In this document: piece by piece, positions 25,150 to 32,764 of the stretch | How positions within the stretch are numbered: the stretch's first letter is position 1 | Layout: each line of letters opens with the position of its first letter | The notes under the pieces: generated by a model | Told to the model about the DNA's origin: nothing | Seen by the model: the letters and a program-made list of their open reading frames with translations, nothing else | The model's database searches: none | Position numbers and translations under genes: made by a program | Origin: Candidatus Andeanibacterium colombiense | GTDB taxonomy: Bacteria; Pseudomonadota; Alphaproteobacteria; Sphingomonadales; Sphingomonadaceae | Length of the DNA: 64,000 nt | Reading direction: 5' to 3' | Assembly: GCA_029202985.1 (NCBI GenBank) | Contig: CP119316.1 | Span: 3,482,139-3,546,138, forward strand

Positions 25150-26301
25150 ATGCGCACCCACACACACCCTCTTCGCAGCGCCACCACCGCGATTGCCGCG
25201 GTGCTCGCGCTTGGCTCCACCCCTCTGCTGGCCCAGGCAGTTTCACCCACGGGCGATCCGGTTATTCTGACACCTCCGCCGGCGTCCGCGCCGGCTGCCA
25301 CCGTTACTCAACCCGTTACTCCGGTTACCACCACCGCTCCGGTAGTGCAGTCGCTGCCTTCCACCTATGTTCCTGCCAACGCCGCGGCGCCTGAAGCCGC
25401 GCCTTCCGCAGCCCCTTCGGCCGCACCGCGCCGGACGGCCGCCGCTGCTCCGGTCCGCGCTCCCGTTACCCGAGCCGTCGCGGCACCGGCTGCGGCCGCT
25501 GCGCCAGTTATCGCGGACGATAGCGCTGCCGCGGCGCCGATCGCTCCCGCCGCCGCGCCGGCGAGCCCGGAACTGTTCCCGGCTTCCGATAGTGCCCAGA
25601 CGGGTGAAGTTGTCACTACGCCCAAGCCGGCCGCCGATGCGGTCGACGGTTTCACGATCCTGACCGGCGTTGTCGGCGGGCTCGCGCTGATCGGGATCGG
25701 CTGGTTCGGCGTCGTGCTGGCCCGCCGCCGCAGGATTCATACTCCGGCCGAACGCGCCGCGATCACCCGCCCCGTGGTCACCCCGCGTCCGGAACCGGTG
25801 ATCGTGACGCGCGCCGCCACGGCCGCGCCGCAGGCGCTGCCCGAAACGGCAGTGTCGGAACCGGCACCGGTCATGGCGGACCCCCAGGCGATCCCGGCCA
25901 CTCAGGCGCATCCCATCCGCGCCGATATGGAACGGATCCCGGCGGTTGCCCGGGCTGAGAACGCCTTCGGTGCCGGCCACGCACGCTGGGCAGACGATGC
26001 CCGTCCGGCGCGTGCCGCGGCCAAGGGTGCCTTGGCGAGCAACGGTGCTTCGGTCGATCTTCCGGCCAGCGTGCCCGAGGATTACGCCGAGCGCGATGCG
26101 CTGTTGAAGCGGATGGTCGAAGCGAAGCCCGACAAGGCCAATCCGTTCACCGACCGTAACACCCGGATGAAGCGCGCCCGCCTGATCCTGCAGTCGCTCA
26201 AGCAGGATTTCGCCGACCGCGATCCGTGGATCGACCTCAGCCAGTACCCCAACAACTGGCCGCACCTGGCGGCCCGCCGCAGATACCCGCAGGCAGCCTG
26301 A
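25150..26301 (+). CDS. Exported Pro/Ala-rich single-pass membrane protein, unknown function
   Basis: Unrecognised protein of 383 residues. It has a signal peptide (MRTHTHPLRSATTAIAAVLALGSTPLLAQA), a long low-complexity Ala/Pro/Thr stretch to about residue 165, one transmembrane helix (GFTILTGVVGGLALIGIGWFGVVLA, about 167-191), then a basic stop-transfer RRRR and a cytoplasmic tail. The last 70 residues (DYAERDALLKRMVEAKPDKANPFTDRNTRMKRARLILQSL) are ordered and probably the functional part. A strong terminator follows. It may be a periplasm-spanning anchor; no family can be named. Confidence 0.8.
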   Translation: MRTHTHPLRSATTAIAAVLALGSTPLLAQAVSPTGDPVILTPPPASAPAATVTQPVTPVTTTAPVVQSLPSTYVPANAAAPEAAPSAAPSAAPRRTAAAAPVRAPVTRAVAAPAAAAAPVIADDSAAAAPIAPAAAPASPELFPASDSAQTGEVVTTPKPAADAVDGFTILTGVVGGLALIGIGWFGVVLARRRRIHTPAERAAITRPVVTPRPEPVIVTRAATAAPQALPETAVSEPAPVMADPQAIPATQAHPIRADMERIPAVARAENAFGAGHARWADDARPARAAAKGALASNGASVDLPASVPEDYAERDALLKRMVEAKPDKANPFTDRNTRMKRARLILQSLKQDFADRDPWIDLSQYPNNWPHLAARRRYPQAA

Positions 26302-26320
26302 CCTATTGCTGGCTGTGGGG

Positions 26321-26348
26321 GGAGGCGACCGTGAAAACGGTCGTCTCC
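26321..26348 (+). terminator. Rho-independent terminator-like hairpin
   Basis: GGAGGCGACCGT (26321-26332) pairs with ACGGTCGTCTCC (26337-26348) around a GAAA tetraloop, 11 of 12 positions matching, followed by TTCTGCGTG. It sits 20 nt past the stop of the Pro/Ala-rich protein gene, between convergent genes, and could serve both strands. Confidence 0.75.
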
Positions 26349-26367
26349 TTCTGCGTGCCGGCGTTCG

Positions 26368-26856
26368 CTAAAGCGTCTTTGTCCACCACTCGGTGGTCAG
26401 CGACAAATCCTTGTCGGCGAGGAACCCGGCCTTGGCCCGTTCACGATGCGGGCAGACCACGATGATCTGGCGCCACCCCTGCTCCCGGCCATGGGCCATC
26501 GCGTGCTCGATCAGCGCTTCGCCGACGCTCTCCCACAATTCCGGATGGGCGACGTGGAAATCGTCGATCGTCGCGGTCGGGCCGCCCGGATCGACGATCG
26601 GCGGAGCGGGGGTAAGCGTCGCAATCAGAAAGCCCTTCAGCGTCCCGCCGAGTTCGGCGGCGAACATCGTTGTCCTGTCCTGCTGCTCCAGCAGATAGGT
26701 GAAAAACCCGGTCTGGATTTCGGCCGAATTGGCGGCCTTGTTCCAGAACACAGGCTCGTAACCCTGATATTCGACCCGCTTGGTTTCGAGAATTGCGACC
26801 ATTGCGGGAATGTCGGCCTGTTCGGCCTTTCGCACCATTACCGGGGCAGCGCTCAT
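26368..26856 (-). CDS. GNAT-family N-acetyltransferase
   Basis: Acetyltransferase of the GNAT superfamily, 162 residues. The N-terminus VRKAEQADIPAMVAILETKR is the usual beta1-alpha1, and beta4 contains ATIDDFHVAHPELWESVGEALIEHAMAHGREQGWRQIIVVCP, where the acetyl-CoA pyrophosphate loop would be. The canonical QxxGxG/A motif is relaxed to LWESVGEAL. Substrate unknown. Divergent from a TetR-type regulator with 62 nt between the start codons, a typical regulator-target pair. Confidence 0.82.
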   Translation of the reverse strand: MSAAPVMVRKAEQADIPAMVAILETKRVEYQGYEPVFWNKAANSAEIQTGFFTYLLEQQDRTTMFAAELGGTLKGFLIATLTPAPPIVDPGGPTATIDDFHVAHPELWESVGEALIEHAMAHGREQGWRQIIVVCPHRERAKAGFLADKDLSLTTEWWTKTL

Positions 26857-26892
26857 TGGGGTTCCTTTCGGTGGATGAGTCGGTTATTTTGT

Positions 26893-26920
26893 ACTCAAGT
26901 ATCAATCTGGACTCCAGTAT
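26893..26920 (+). promoter_or_regulatory. Candidate TetR operator, tandem repeat over the regulator start
   Basis: ACTCAAGTAT (26893-26902) and ACTCCAGTAT (26911-26920) form a direct repeat offset by 18 nt; each is itself a partial palindrome (ACT...AGT). The second copy overlaps the start codon of the TetR-type gene at 26919. Two regulator dimers could bind here and control both divergent genes. Confidence 0.4.
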
Positions 26921-27512
26921 GGAAAAGCCAATTCGGCCGACCCGGCGGAACATTCGCTCCCTCAAGAGTGAAACAGCGATCATGGACGCGGCACTGGCCT
27001 GCTTCGCCGAACGCGGCATGATCGGGACCTCGATGGAGGAGATCGCCGAACGCGCGGGCGTGGGGCGGGCGACGATCTATTACAACTTCCTCTCGAAGGA
27101 CGACATCGCGGTCCGTATCGCCGAGCGGTTCCGGGCGCAGGGCTACGAGGCCTATCTGCGCGAGCGGGAGGAGGGCGCCGACGCGCTCACCCTGATCCGC
27201 TCGTTCTTTCGTTTCGCCGGCACCTGGGTGACCCAGCACCGCGAGGTCGCACTGGTCGCAACGCTCGCTTCCGTGCGCGGGGTCGGGCGGAACCCGGATC
27301 GTCCGGGGACCAACCAGGTACTGCGCCAGATGGTCGAGGACGCGCAAGCGCAGGGGCAGGTCGGGCGCTCGGTCGCGGCGGCGACGGTGGCGGGGGCGCT
27401 CAACGGACTGCTGCTGCAATGCGCGCTTATCGGCTCGCCCGATCCGGCGGTCAGCCAGGAGGAGTGGCTGCTCGGCATGGTGAATCTGGTGCTGGAGGGC
27501 GCGCGGGGGTAA
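26919..27512 (+). CDS. TetR-family transcriptional regulator
   Basis: TetR-type repressor of 197 residues, one-component, binding DNA as a dimer. The helix-turn-helix lies at about 23-63 (IMDAALACFAERGMIGTSMEEIAERAGVGRATIYYNFLSKDDI), and the C-terminal helices form the ligand-binding and dimer domain. The ATG at 26919 gives a normal basic N-terminal arm (MEKPIRPTRRN). A repeat overlapping the start suggests autoregulation and control of the divergent GNAT gene. Ligand unknown. Confidence 0.9.
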   Translation: MEKPIRPTRRNIRSLKSETAIMDAALACFAERGMIGTSMEEIAERAGVGRATIYYNFLSKDDIAVRIAERFRAQGYEAYLREREEGADALTLIRSFFRFAGTWVTQHREVALVATLASVRGVGRNPDRPGTNQVLRQMVEDAQAQGQVGRSVAAATVAGALNGLLLQCALIGSPDPAVSQEEWLLGMVNLVLEGARG

Positions 27513-27669
27513 ACGGTCCGCGGGCGAATTCCTCGCAAAAAGGCGCATTTCCCGGCGATGAGGGCTCCTGCAAGTTTACGCTTAGAACCCTGTCAGCGGC
27601 GTCAACTTCGGCCGTCGAATCGAGTGTTTCCCTTGCGAATTCCCGCGCGAGCGGCAATGGACCCCCGCG

Positions 27670-29280
27670 ATGACCGACACCGATCTGATCCAAGCCGCAA
27701 GCACCTCGAAGTCCTGGCCGTTCCAGGAGGCCCAGCGCCTCGCCAAGCGGTTCCCGGGCGGGAAACGCGACGATGCGGGCAATCTCGTGCCGGTGCTGTT
27801 CGAGACCGGCTATGGTCCGTCGGGCCTGCCGCATATCGGCACCTTCCAGGAGGTGCTGCGGACCACGCTGGTGCGCCGCGCCTATGAGACGCTCACCGGC
27901 GGGCATCCGACGCGGCTGGTCGCGTTCAGCGACGACATGGACGGGCTCCGCAAGGTGCCGGACAATATCCCGGACGGGGAGTTGTTGACGGCCAATCTCC
28001 ACAAGCCGCTCAGCCGCATTCCCGATCCCTTCGCGGCCGGCTTCGCGAGCTTTTCCGCGCATAACAATGCGATGCTGTGCGACTTCCTCGACCGCTTCGG
28101 CTTCGATTACGAATTCATCGCGGCGAGCGATCGCTACAATGCCGGTGAATTCGACGATGCGCTGAAGAACGTGCTGCGCAATTTCGACGCGATCATGGAC
28201 GTGATGCTGCCGACTTTGCGCGAGGAACGGCGCAAGACCTATTCACCGGTGCTGCCGATCAGCGAGACCAGCGGGATCGTGTTGCAGGTGCCGGTGACGG
28301 TGGTCGATGCCGAGGCCGGAATCGTGCGCTTCGAGGATGACGGACAGGTGATCGAGCAGTCGATCCTCGGCGGCAAGGCCAAGCTGCAGTGGAAGGTCGA
28401 CTGGGCGATGCGCTGGGTCGCGCTCGGCGTCGATTACGAGATGAGCGGCAAGGATCTGACCGACAGCGTCACGCAGTCCGGCAAGATCGCGCAGATCCTG
28501 GGCGGGCGGAAGCCCGAGGGGATGATCTACGAATTGTTCCTCGACGCGAATGGCGAGAAGATCTCCAAGTCCAAGGGCAACGGCCTGACGATCGAGGAAT
28601 GGTTGACCTATGGCAGCGAGGAATCGCTGAGTTTCTATCTGTTCCGCGAACCGAAGAGCGCAAAGAGCCTGCACCCGGGGATCATCCCGAAGGCGGTCGA
28701 CGAATACTGGCAGTTCCGGGCGAAGATTCCCGAGCAGCCAATCGAACAGCAGCTCGGCAACCCGGTGTGGAACCTGCTGCGTGCGAACGGCTATCACGGC
28801 GGGGACGGCGATACGCTGCCGGTCACTTATGGGCTGCTGCTCAACCTCGTCGGCGTGCTCGGCCCGAATGCGACGCCGGAGCAGGTGTGGAGCTATCTCG
28901 GCAATTACATCGCCGATCCGAACCCGGCGGATCACCCCGCGCTCGACGCTCTGGTCGGCAAGGCGATCGCCTATAACCGCGATTTCGTCGCCTCGACGCT
29001 CTTCCGGCGCAAGCCCGAGGCGAATGAGGCGGAGGCGCTGAGGGCGCTCGACGCGGTGCTGGCGGGGCTTGGCGAGGATGCGGGCGCCGAGAATCTGCAG
29101 ACCCAGGTCTATGAGATCGGCAAGAACGAGGCCTATGGTTTCGAGTCCCTGCGCGACTGGTTCAAGGCTTTGTATGAGACCCTGCTCGGATCGAGCCAGG
29201 GGCCGCGGATGGGCAGCTTCATTGCGCTTTACGGCGTGGCCAACACCCGCCGGCTGATCGCGGAGGCGCTGGCCAAGTGA
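27670..29280 (+). CDS. lysK: Lysyl-tRNA synthetase, class I
   Basis: Class I (archaeal-type) lysyl-tRNA synthetase, which charges tRNA-Lys; alphaproteobacteria often use it in place of the class II LysS. At 536 residues it has the signature HIGT in GPSGLPHIGTFQE (55-58) and the KISKSKG loop (about 297-303), the two ATP-binding motifs of class I enzymes, plus the C-terminal alpha-helical anticodon domain. No class II lysS is visible in the window. The following DUF1003 gene overlaps the stop by four bases. Confidence 0.95.
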   Translation: MTDTDLIQAASTSKSWPFQEAQRLAKRFPGGKRDDAGNLVPVLFETGYGPSGLPHIGTFQEVLRTTLVRRAYETLTGGHPTRLVAFSDDMDGLRKVPDNIPDGELLTANLHKPLSRIPDPFAAGFASFSAHNNAMLCDFLDRFGFDYEFIAASDRYNAGEFDDALKNVLRNFDAIMDVMLPTLREERRKTYSPVLPISETSGIVLQVPVTVVDAEAGIVRFEDDGQVIEQSILGGKAKLQWKVDWAMRWVALGVDYEMSGKDLTDSVTQSGKIAQILGGRKPEGMIYELFLDANGEKISKSKGNGLTIEEWLTYGSEESLSFYLFREPKSAKSLHPGIIPKAVDEYWQFRAKIPEQPIEQQLGNPVWNLLRANGYHGGDGDTLPVTYGLLLNLVGVLGPNATPEQVWSYLGNYIADPNPADHPALDALVGKAIAYNRDFVASTLFRRKPEANEAEALRALDAVLAGLGEDAGAENLQTQVYEIGKNEAYGFESLRDWFKALYETLLGSSQGPRMGSFIALYGVANTRRLIAEALAK

Positions 29281-29795
29281 AGCGCACGGCCGATCCCAAG
29301 CACCTCGCGCGGGAATTGCTCGGCCGCGATTTCGACACGCTCGCGCGCGACGAGCAGCATGTGCTTGAGCATCTCGCCTCGGCCAAGATGATATGGATGG
29401 ATGCCGACGAGGCGGCGCAGGCCCATGCGAGCTTCGGCGAGAAGCTGGCCGACCGGGTCGCGGCGGTCGGCGGTTCGTGGGCCTTCATCGCCGGCTTCGG
29501 GATCGTGTTGGTCGGCTGGGTTCTGATCAACAGCCCACTGGTCGAGGCGCTCGGGTTCGAGCCGTTCGACCGCTATCCGTTCATCTTCCTCAATCTGGTA
29601 CTCTCGATGCTGGCCGCGGTGCAGGCGCCGATCATCATGATGAGCCAGAACCGCCAGGCGGCGAAGGACCGGATCGCCGCGCGCCATGATTACGAGGTGA
29701 ATCTGCGCGCCCAGATGGAGTTGATCCGCTTGTCGCAAAAGGTCGATCGGCTGGTGAAGGCGATCTGCAAGGACGGTACCGAAGGCGACGGTTAA
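29277..29795 (+). CDS. DUF1003 membrane protein
   Basis: Small integral membrane protein of 172 residues belonging to DUF1003, function unknown. Two transmembrane helices are visible (about 68-88 SWAFIAGFGIVLVGWVLIN and about 103-121 FIFLNLVLSMLAAVQAPIIM), followed by the conserved MMSQNRQAAKDRIAARHDYEVNLRAQMEL segment. Its ATG overlaps the lysK stop codon (ATGA), so translation is probably coupled. The two genes have no obvious shared function. Confidence 0.92.
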   Translation: MKRTADPKHLARELLGRDFDTLARDEQHVLEHLASAKMIWMDADEAAQAHASFGEKLADRVAAVGGSWAFIAGFGIVLVGWVLINSPLVEALGFEPFDRYPFIFLNLVLSMLAAVQAPIIMMSQNRQAAKDRIAARHDYEVNLRAQMELIRLSQKVDRLVKAICKDGTEGDG

Positions 29796-29805
29796 GTCGT
29801 GGGAC

Positions 29806-30504
29806 TCAGCCCCAGTCGCGGGTGCGATACCATTTGGTGATGATGTATTTGCTGCCGGCCTCGACCGGCATGCCGGCATGCAGGGTCCATTCGTTCGGAT
29901 CGCCAGCCGCGTCGGAATTGTTCCAGATCAGCAGCGCGCCGGGGCGAGGCTCGATCGACATCTGCAGCAGCGGGAACCCGGTCGTGCCGCCGGCCTCGAC
30001 CGCGTTGAGGAACACCATCGCGGTCCACGAACGCTGGCCGCCGCGCGTAACCTCCGCCTGCCAATAGTCGCGCTCGGTGTCGAACCAGTCGAAATGCTGC
30101 TTGAATTCCTGCCCGGGGAGATAGCGCTGGCCCTGCACGGTTTCGCCATATTCACCCGGAATGCCAAGCAGATCGTCGATCCGCCGCTGGATCTTGCGGA
30201 CGAAGCTGTCGTGCGGATCGACGTCGCCGGAATAGGAGGTGCGGTAGGCTCCGGCATAGGCGGTGTCGAAGGCTTCGGAGGGCTTCGCGTTGCGATCGAT
30301 CAACTCGATCATCGCGGCGCATTCCACGGGGTTCATGAAATCGCCCAGCGCGAAGAGTTCGGCCTTGTCGGTCGGGACGCGGTAGATCGTGGGGTGTGCC
30401 TTGAGCCGGACACGCACCCTGCGGCCGATCCGCGCGAGGGCGGCCCTGTCCGGATTGGGAGCGGAGCGCGGCGGAAGCGTGTCGGTCATGGCCGACAGGA
30501 TCAT
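29806..30504 (-). CDS. Prolyl 4-hydroxylase-like 2OG-Fe(II) oxygenase
   Basis: 2-oxoglutarate and iron-dependent dioxygenase of the prolyl 4-hydroxylase alpha-subunit family, 232 residues. The iron-binding facial triad is His137 and Asp139 in QHFDWF, and His209 in LHAGMP; Lys219 in SKYIITKW binds 2-oxoglutarate. The segment SWTAMVFLNAVEAGGTTGFP is the conserved double-stranded beta-helix core. Likely hydroxylates a prolyl or similar residue in a protein; target unknown. Met6 (position 30489) is an equally likely start. Confidence 0.93.
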   Translation of the reverse strand: MILSAMTDTLPPRSAPNPDRAALARIGRRVRVRLKAHPTIYRVPTDKAELFALGDFMNPVECAAMIELIDRNAKPSEAFDTAYAGAYRTSYSGDVDPHDSFVRKIQRRIDDLLGIPGEYGETVQGQRYLPGQEFKQHFDWFDTERDYWQAEVTRGGQRSWTAMVFLNAVEAGGTTGFPLLQMSIEPRPGALLIWNNSDAAGDPNEWTLHAGMPVEAGSKYIITKWYRTRDWG

Positions 30505-30534
30505 GGCTCAAGCCCGCCCGTGCGGCAAGACGAA

Positions 30535-30569
30535 GCAAAGCCCCCGACCCAAAGGGGCGGGGGCTTTGC
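30535..30569 (-). terminator. Rho-independent terminator-like hairpin after the RcnB-like gene
   Basis: GCAAAGCCCCC (30535-30545) pairs perfectly over 11 bp with GGGGGCTTTGC (30559-30569), closing a 13-nt loop. On the minus strand it lies about 47 nt past the stop of the RcnB-like gene and is followed by TTCGTCTT. It separates that gene from the prolyl-hydroxylase homologue. Confidence 0.75.
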
Positions 30570-30615
30570 CCTGCCTGCCGGTCCACTCTTTCCGGCAGGA
30601 GGGTGTATTACGGTC

Positions 30616-31533
30616 TTACCAGAAGAAGTCGTGCATCACGTCGACCACTTCGCCGGAGTAGATATCCACCAGCAGCGCATCGTCGTAATAGCGGACCCAG
30701 CGATAGGGGCCGTAGGCTTCCGGCAGCCGGTATTCATAGGGATCATCGATCCAGTAGCGGTTCGAATAGAACAGCGAGTCGAGGTAGAACCCGATGTTCA
30801 GCCGCCGATAGGAGTAGTTCCGGTAGGGCGAGTAATAGTTGCCCAGATGGAAGATGCTCCGGTGGCTGTTGCGGTAGCTCGACCAGTTGTAGCGGCTGTC
30901 GTTGCGCCAATGGCTGTCCCACCGGCGATTGTCGTTGCCGCGGCCGCGATTGTCCCACGAACCGCCGCGGTGGTCGCGGCCCCGGTTGTCGTAATGGCCA
31001 TCACGACCGTCGCGATGCTGGCCTTGGGCCGTTCCGCCGCGATTATCACCGCGGTTACCGTCGCGATTGTCGCCGCCGGGCCGGCCGCCGCCAGGACGGC
31101 CACCCTGCCATTGGCCGGGTCCACGATTGTCGCCGCGTTCGGCGACGTGAGTAGGAGCCGGGCCGCGTGGCGGCGCAGCACGATCCGGTGCTACCCGGAC
31201 CGGCCCGGAACTGCCGGGGCCGCCGGAACCACGGGGAGCATCGCCTGCGCCGGCCCAGCCACGGGGGGCATCCGGACGAGCACCGCCGTCACGCGACGGG
31301 CCTGCGCCGCGATTGCCGCCCGCATCGCGCGGCGCGCGTTCGGCCTCGCGAGAGGGTGCCGCACGAGGCGCCGGGGTGGGGGAGGCGGATCTTCCGCGGT
31401 CGCCCTGCGATCCATGATTGCCCCATCCGCGATCGCCTGGTGCGGCCGAAGCTGCTGAAGGAAGCGCGGCCACCGCCATGGCGGTAGCGAGCGCAGCGAG
31501 TCCACTCGTCTTGAGCAGTCCTCTGATAGTCAT
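30616..31533 (-). CDS. RcnB-family periplasmic protein with Gly/Arg-rich linker
   Basis: RcnB-like protein of 305 residues; RcnB in E. coli is a periplasmic protein in nickel and cobalt homeostasis. A signal peptide is visible (ALPSAASAAPG, cut near residue 31). Residues 32-210 are low-complexity, rich in Gly, Arg, Asp and Asn (RGDNRGGT, GGRPGGGRPGGDNRDGNRG). The conserved domain is the last 65 residues: LGNYYSPYRNYSYRRLNIG, LPEAYGPYRWVRYYDDALLVDIYSGEVVDVMHDFFW. The long disordered linker is an extension compared with short RcnB proteins. AAGGAG precedes the start. Confidence 0.88.
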   Translation of the reverse strand: MTIRGLLKTSGLAALATAMAVAALPSAASAAPGDRGWGNHGSQGDRGRSASPTPAPRAAPSREAERAPRDAGGNRGAGPSRDGGARPDAPRGWAGAGDAPRGSGGPGSSGPVRVAPDRAAPPRGPAPTHVAERGDNRGPGQWQGGRPGGGRPGGDNRDGNRGDNRGGTAQGQHRDGRDGHYDNRGRDHRGGSWDNRGRGNDNRRWDSHWRNDSRYNWSSYRNSHRSIFHLGNYYSPYRNYSYRRLNIGFYLDSLFYSNRYWIDDPYEYRLPEAYGPYRWVRYYDDALLVDIYSGEVVDVMHDFFW

Positions 31534-31651
31534 TACGGCATCTCCTTATCCGTCATGACCGCGAGTGGAACGGTCCTGAGTTGATGGATGCCTTCTATGT
31601 GATTCGTCCTGACACAATTCTGAACCACCGCGTTGGCGATCGTTCATATTT

Positions 31652-32662
31652 CTATCGCATAAAATGAACGGCCTGTCCGGGCATGGCCGCCGTGAGTTCG
31701 CGTATGCCCTTGCTGTAGATCGCCCGCGCCAGCCGGTTTGCGCCGAACTGAGCCGCCAGCGCGCTCGGGACGACGCGTGTCCAATAGAGGCGCAGGAGAT
31801 CCTGCCGGTTGCCCTTGAGCCGCTCGGCGATCGCGGGCGCCTTGTCATAATAGGCGACAATGTCGTCCATCCCGCCGTGCTGCCGGGCCAGCCATCCGTC
31901 GCGGAATGCGCGGAGTGTACGCAATTCCCAGCAATCGTCCGCCAGGCCCACGCCTTCGCAGGCGGCGGTGGTAAGGAAGCAGCCGACCGAGCCGGCATCG
32001 CCGCTGCCCGAGCTGCTGACCTGGTGCGCAGGCCGGCAAGCTCCGGCCTGCGCCTTGCTCATCAACGCGGTAAATTGGGGCTGGGCGGACTTATAGGCCT
32101 TCGCGAACTCGGCCTTCGGAAAGCTGAACGCATAGCTCGTGCCGGTCGCGTCGCCGTCGGGCGGGCCGAGCGTCAGCACGACGTCCTGCTTCAGTGCTCC
32201 GAACGCATCGCCCGCGCTCGAATTGGTCAGCGTGTCCCAGTGATACTGGGTGGAAGTCTCCATCGTATAGCTCTCGGCCAAGCCGTCGATGTTGAGCGCC
32301 GCGTCGAAGCTCGGCCCGATATCGCCCTGCGCGACGATATAGGGGTTGCGCACTTCGAGGTCGTAGCTGGCGAGGGTGCCGTCGGTCTGCCAGTAATAGG
32401 CATTGCTGACCATCGCGGTCGGCGAGACCAGCAGTTCCTTGTTCGCCGGCGTGACCTTGTTGGCCTCGACCTGGATCTGGAACCAGCCGAAAATCGCCGG
32501 GTCCTCGTCCTTGGTGAAGAGGTTGCCCCTCGCGCTCGCTATCTTCGAAATCTGCAGCTCGAATTCGCAGGCCGGCGTGTCCTGCGCCTGGGCGGCGGCG
32601 ACCGGCAGCAGCCCGGTGGTGAAGATGACCAGCGCCCTCGCGCGCTTCGCAAAGGATCCCAT
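31652..32662 (-). CDS. Exported protein with CFI-box C-terminal domain
   Basis: Exported protein of 336 residues, function unknown. Signal peptide to about residue 27 (LLPVAAAQAQ). The body to about 205 is a beta-rich domain (FELQISKIASARGNLF... FGWFQIQVEANKVTPANK). After an Ser/Gly linker, the C-terminal CFI-box region starts at about 227: GCFLTTAACEGVGLADDCWELRTLRAFRD, with Cys228, Cys235 and Cys244, then YYDKAPAIAERL. CFI-box-CTERM domains are known sequence-defined C-terminal domains without assigned activity. The ATG at 32662 gives the signal peptide. It is transcribed away from the ClC gene. Confidence 0.85.
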   Translation of the reverse strand: MGSFAKRARALVIFTTGLLPVAAAQAQDTPACEFELQISKIASARGNLFTKDEDPAIFGWFQIQVEANKVTPANKELLVSPTAMVSNAYYWQTDGTLASYDLEVRNPYIVAQGDIGPSFDAALNIDGLAESYTMETSTQYHWDTLTNSSAGDAFGALKQDVVLTLGPPDGDATGTSYAFSFPKAEFAKAYKSAQPQFTALMSKAQAGACRPAHQVSSSGSGDAGSVGCFLTTAACEGVGLADDCWELRTLRAFRDGWLARQHGGMDDIVAYYDKAPAIAERLKGNRQDLLRLYWTRVVPSALAAQFGANRLARAIYSKGIRELTAAMPGQAVHFMR

Positions 32663-32764
32663 GATATGCCCCCGAGTTTGCCCAGCCCAGCCCGGGGCCG
32701 GGCTTACCCCATTTCGCGCAGCGGCACTTGGCGAAATACGCCACCCGCGGCTAAGGGCGCTTGC

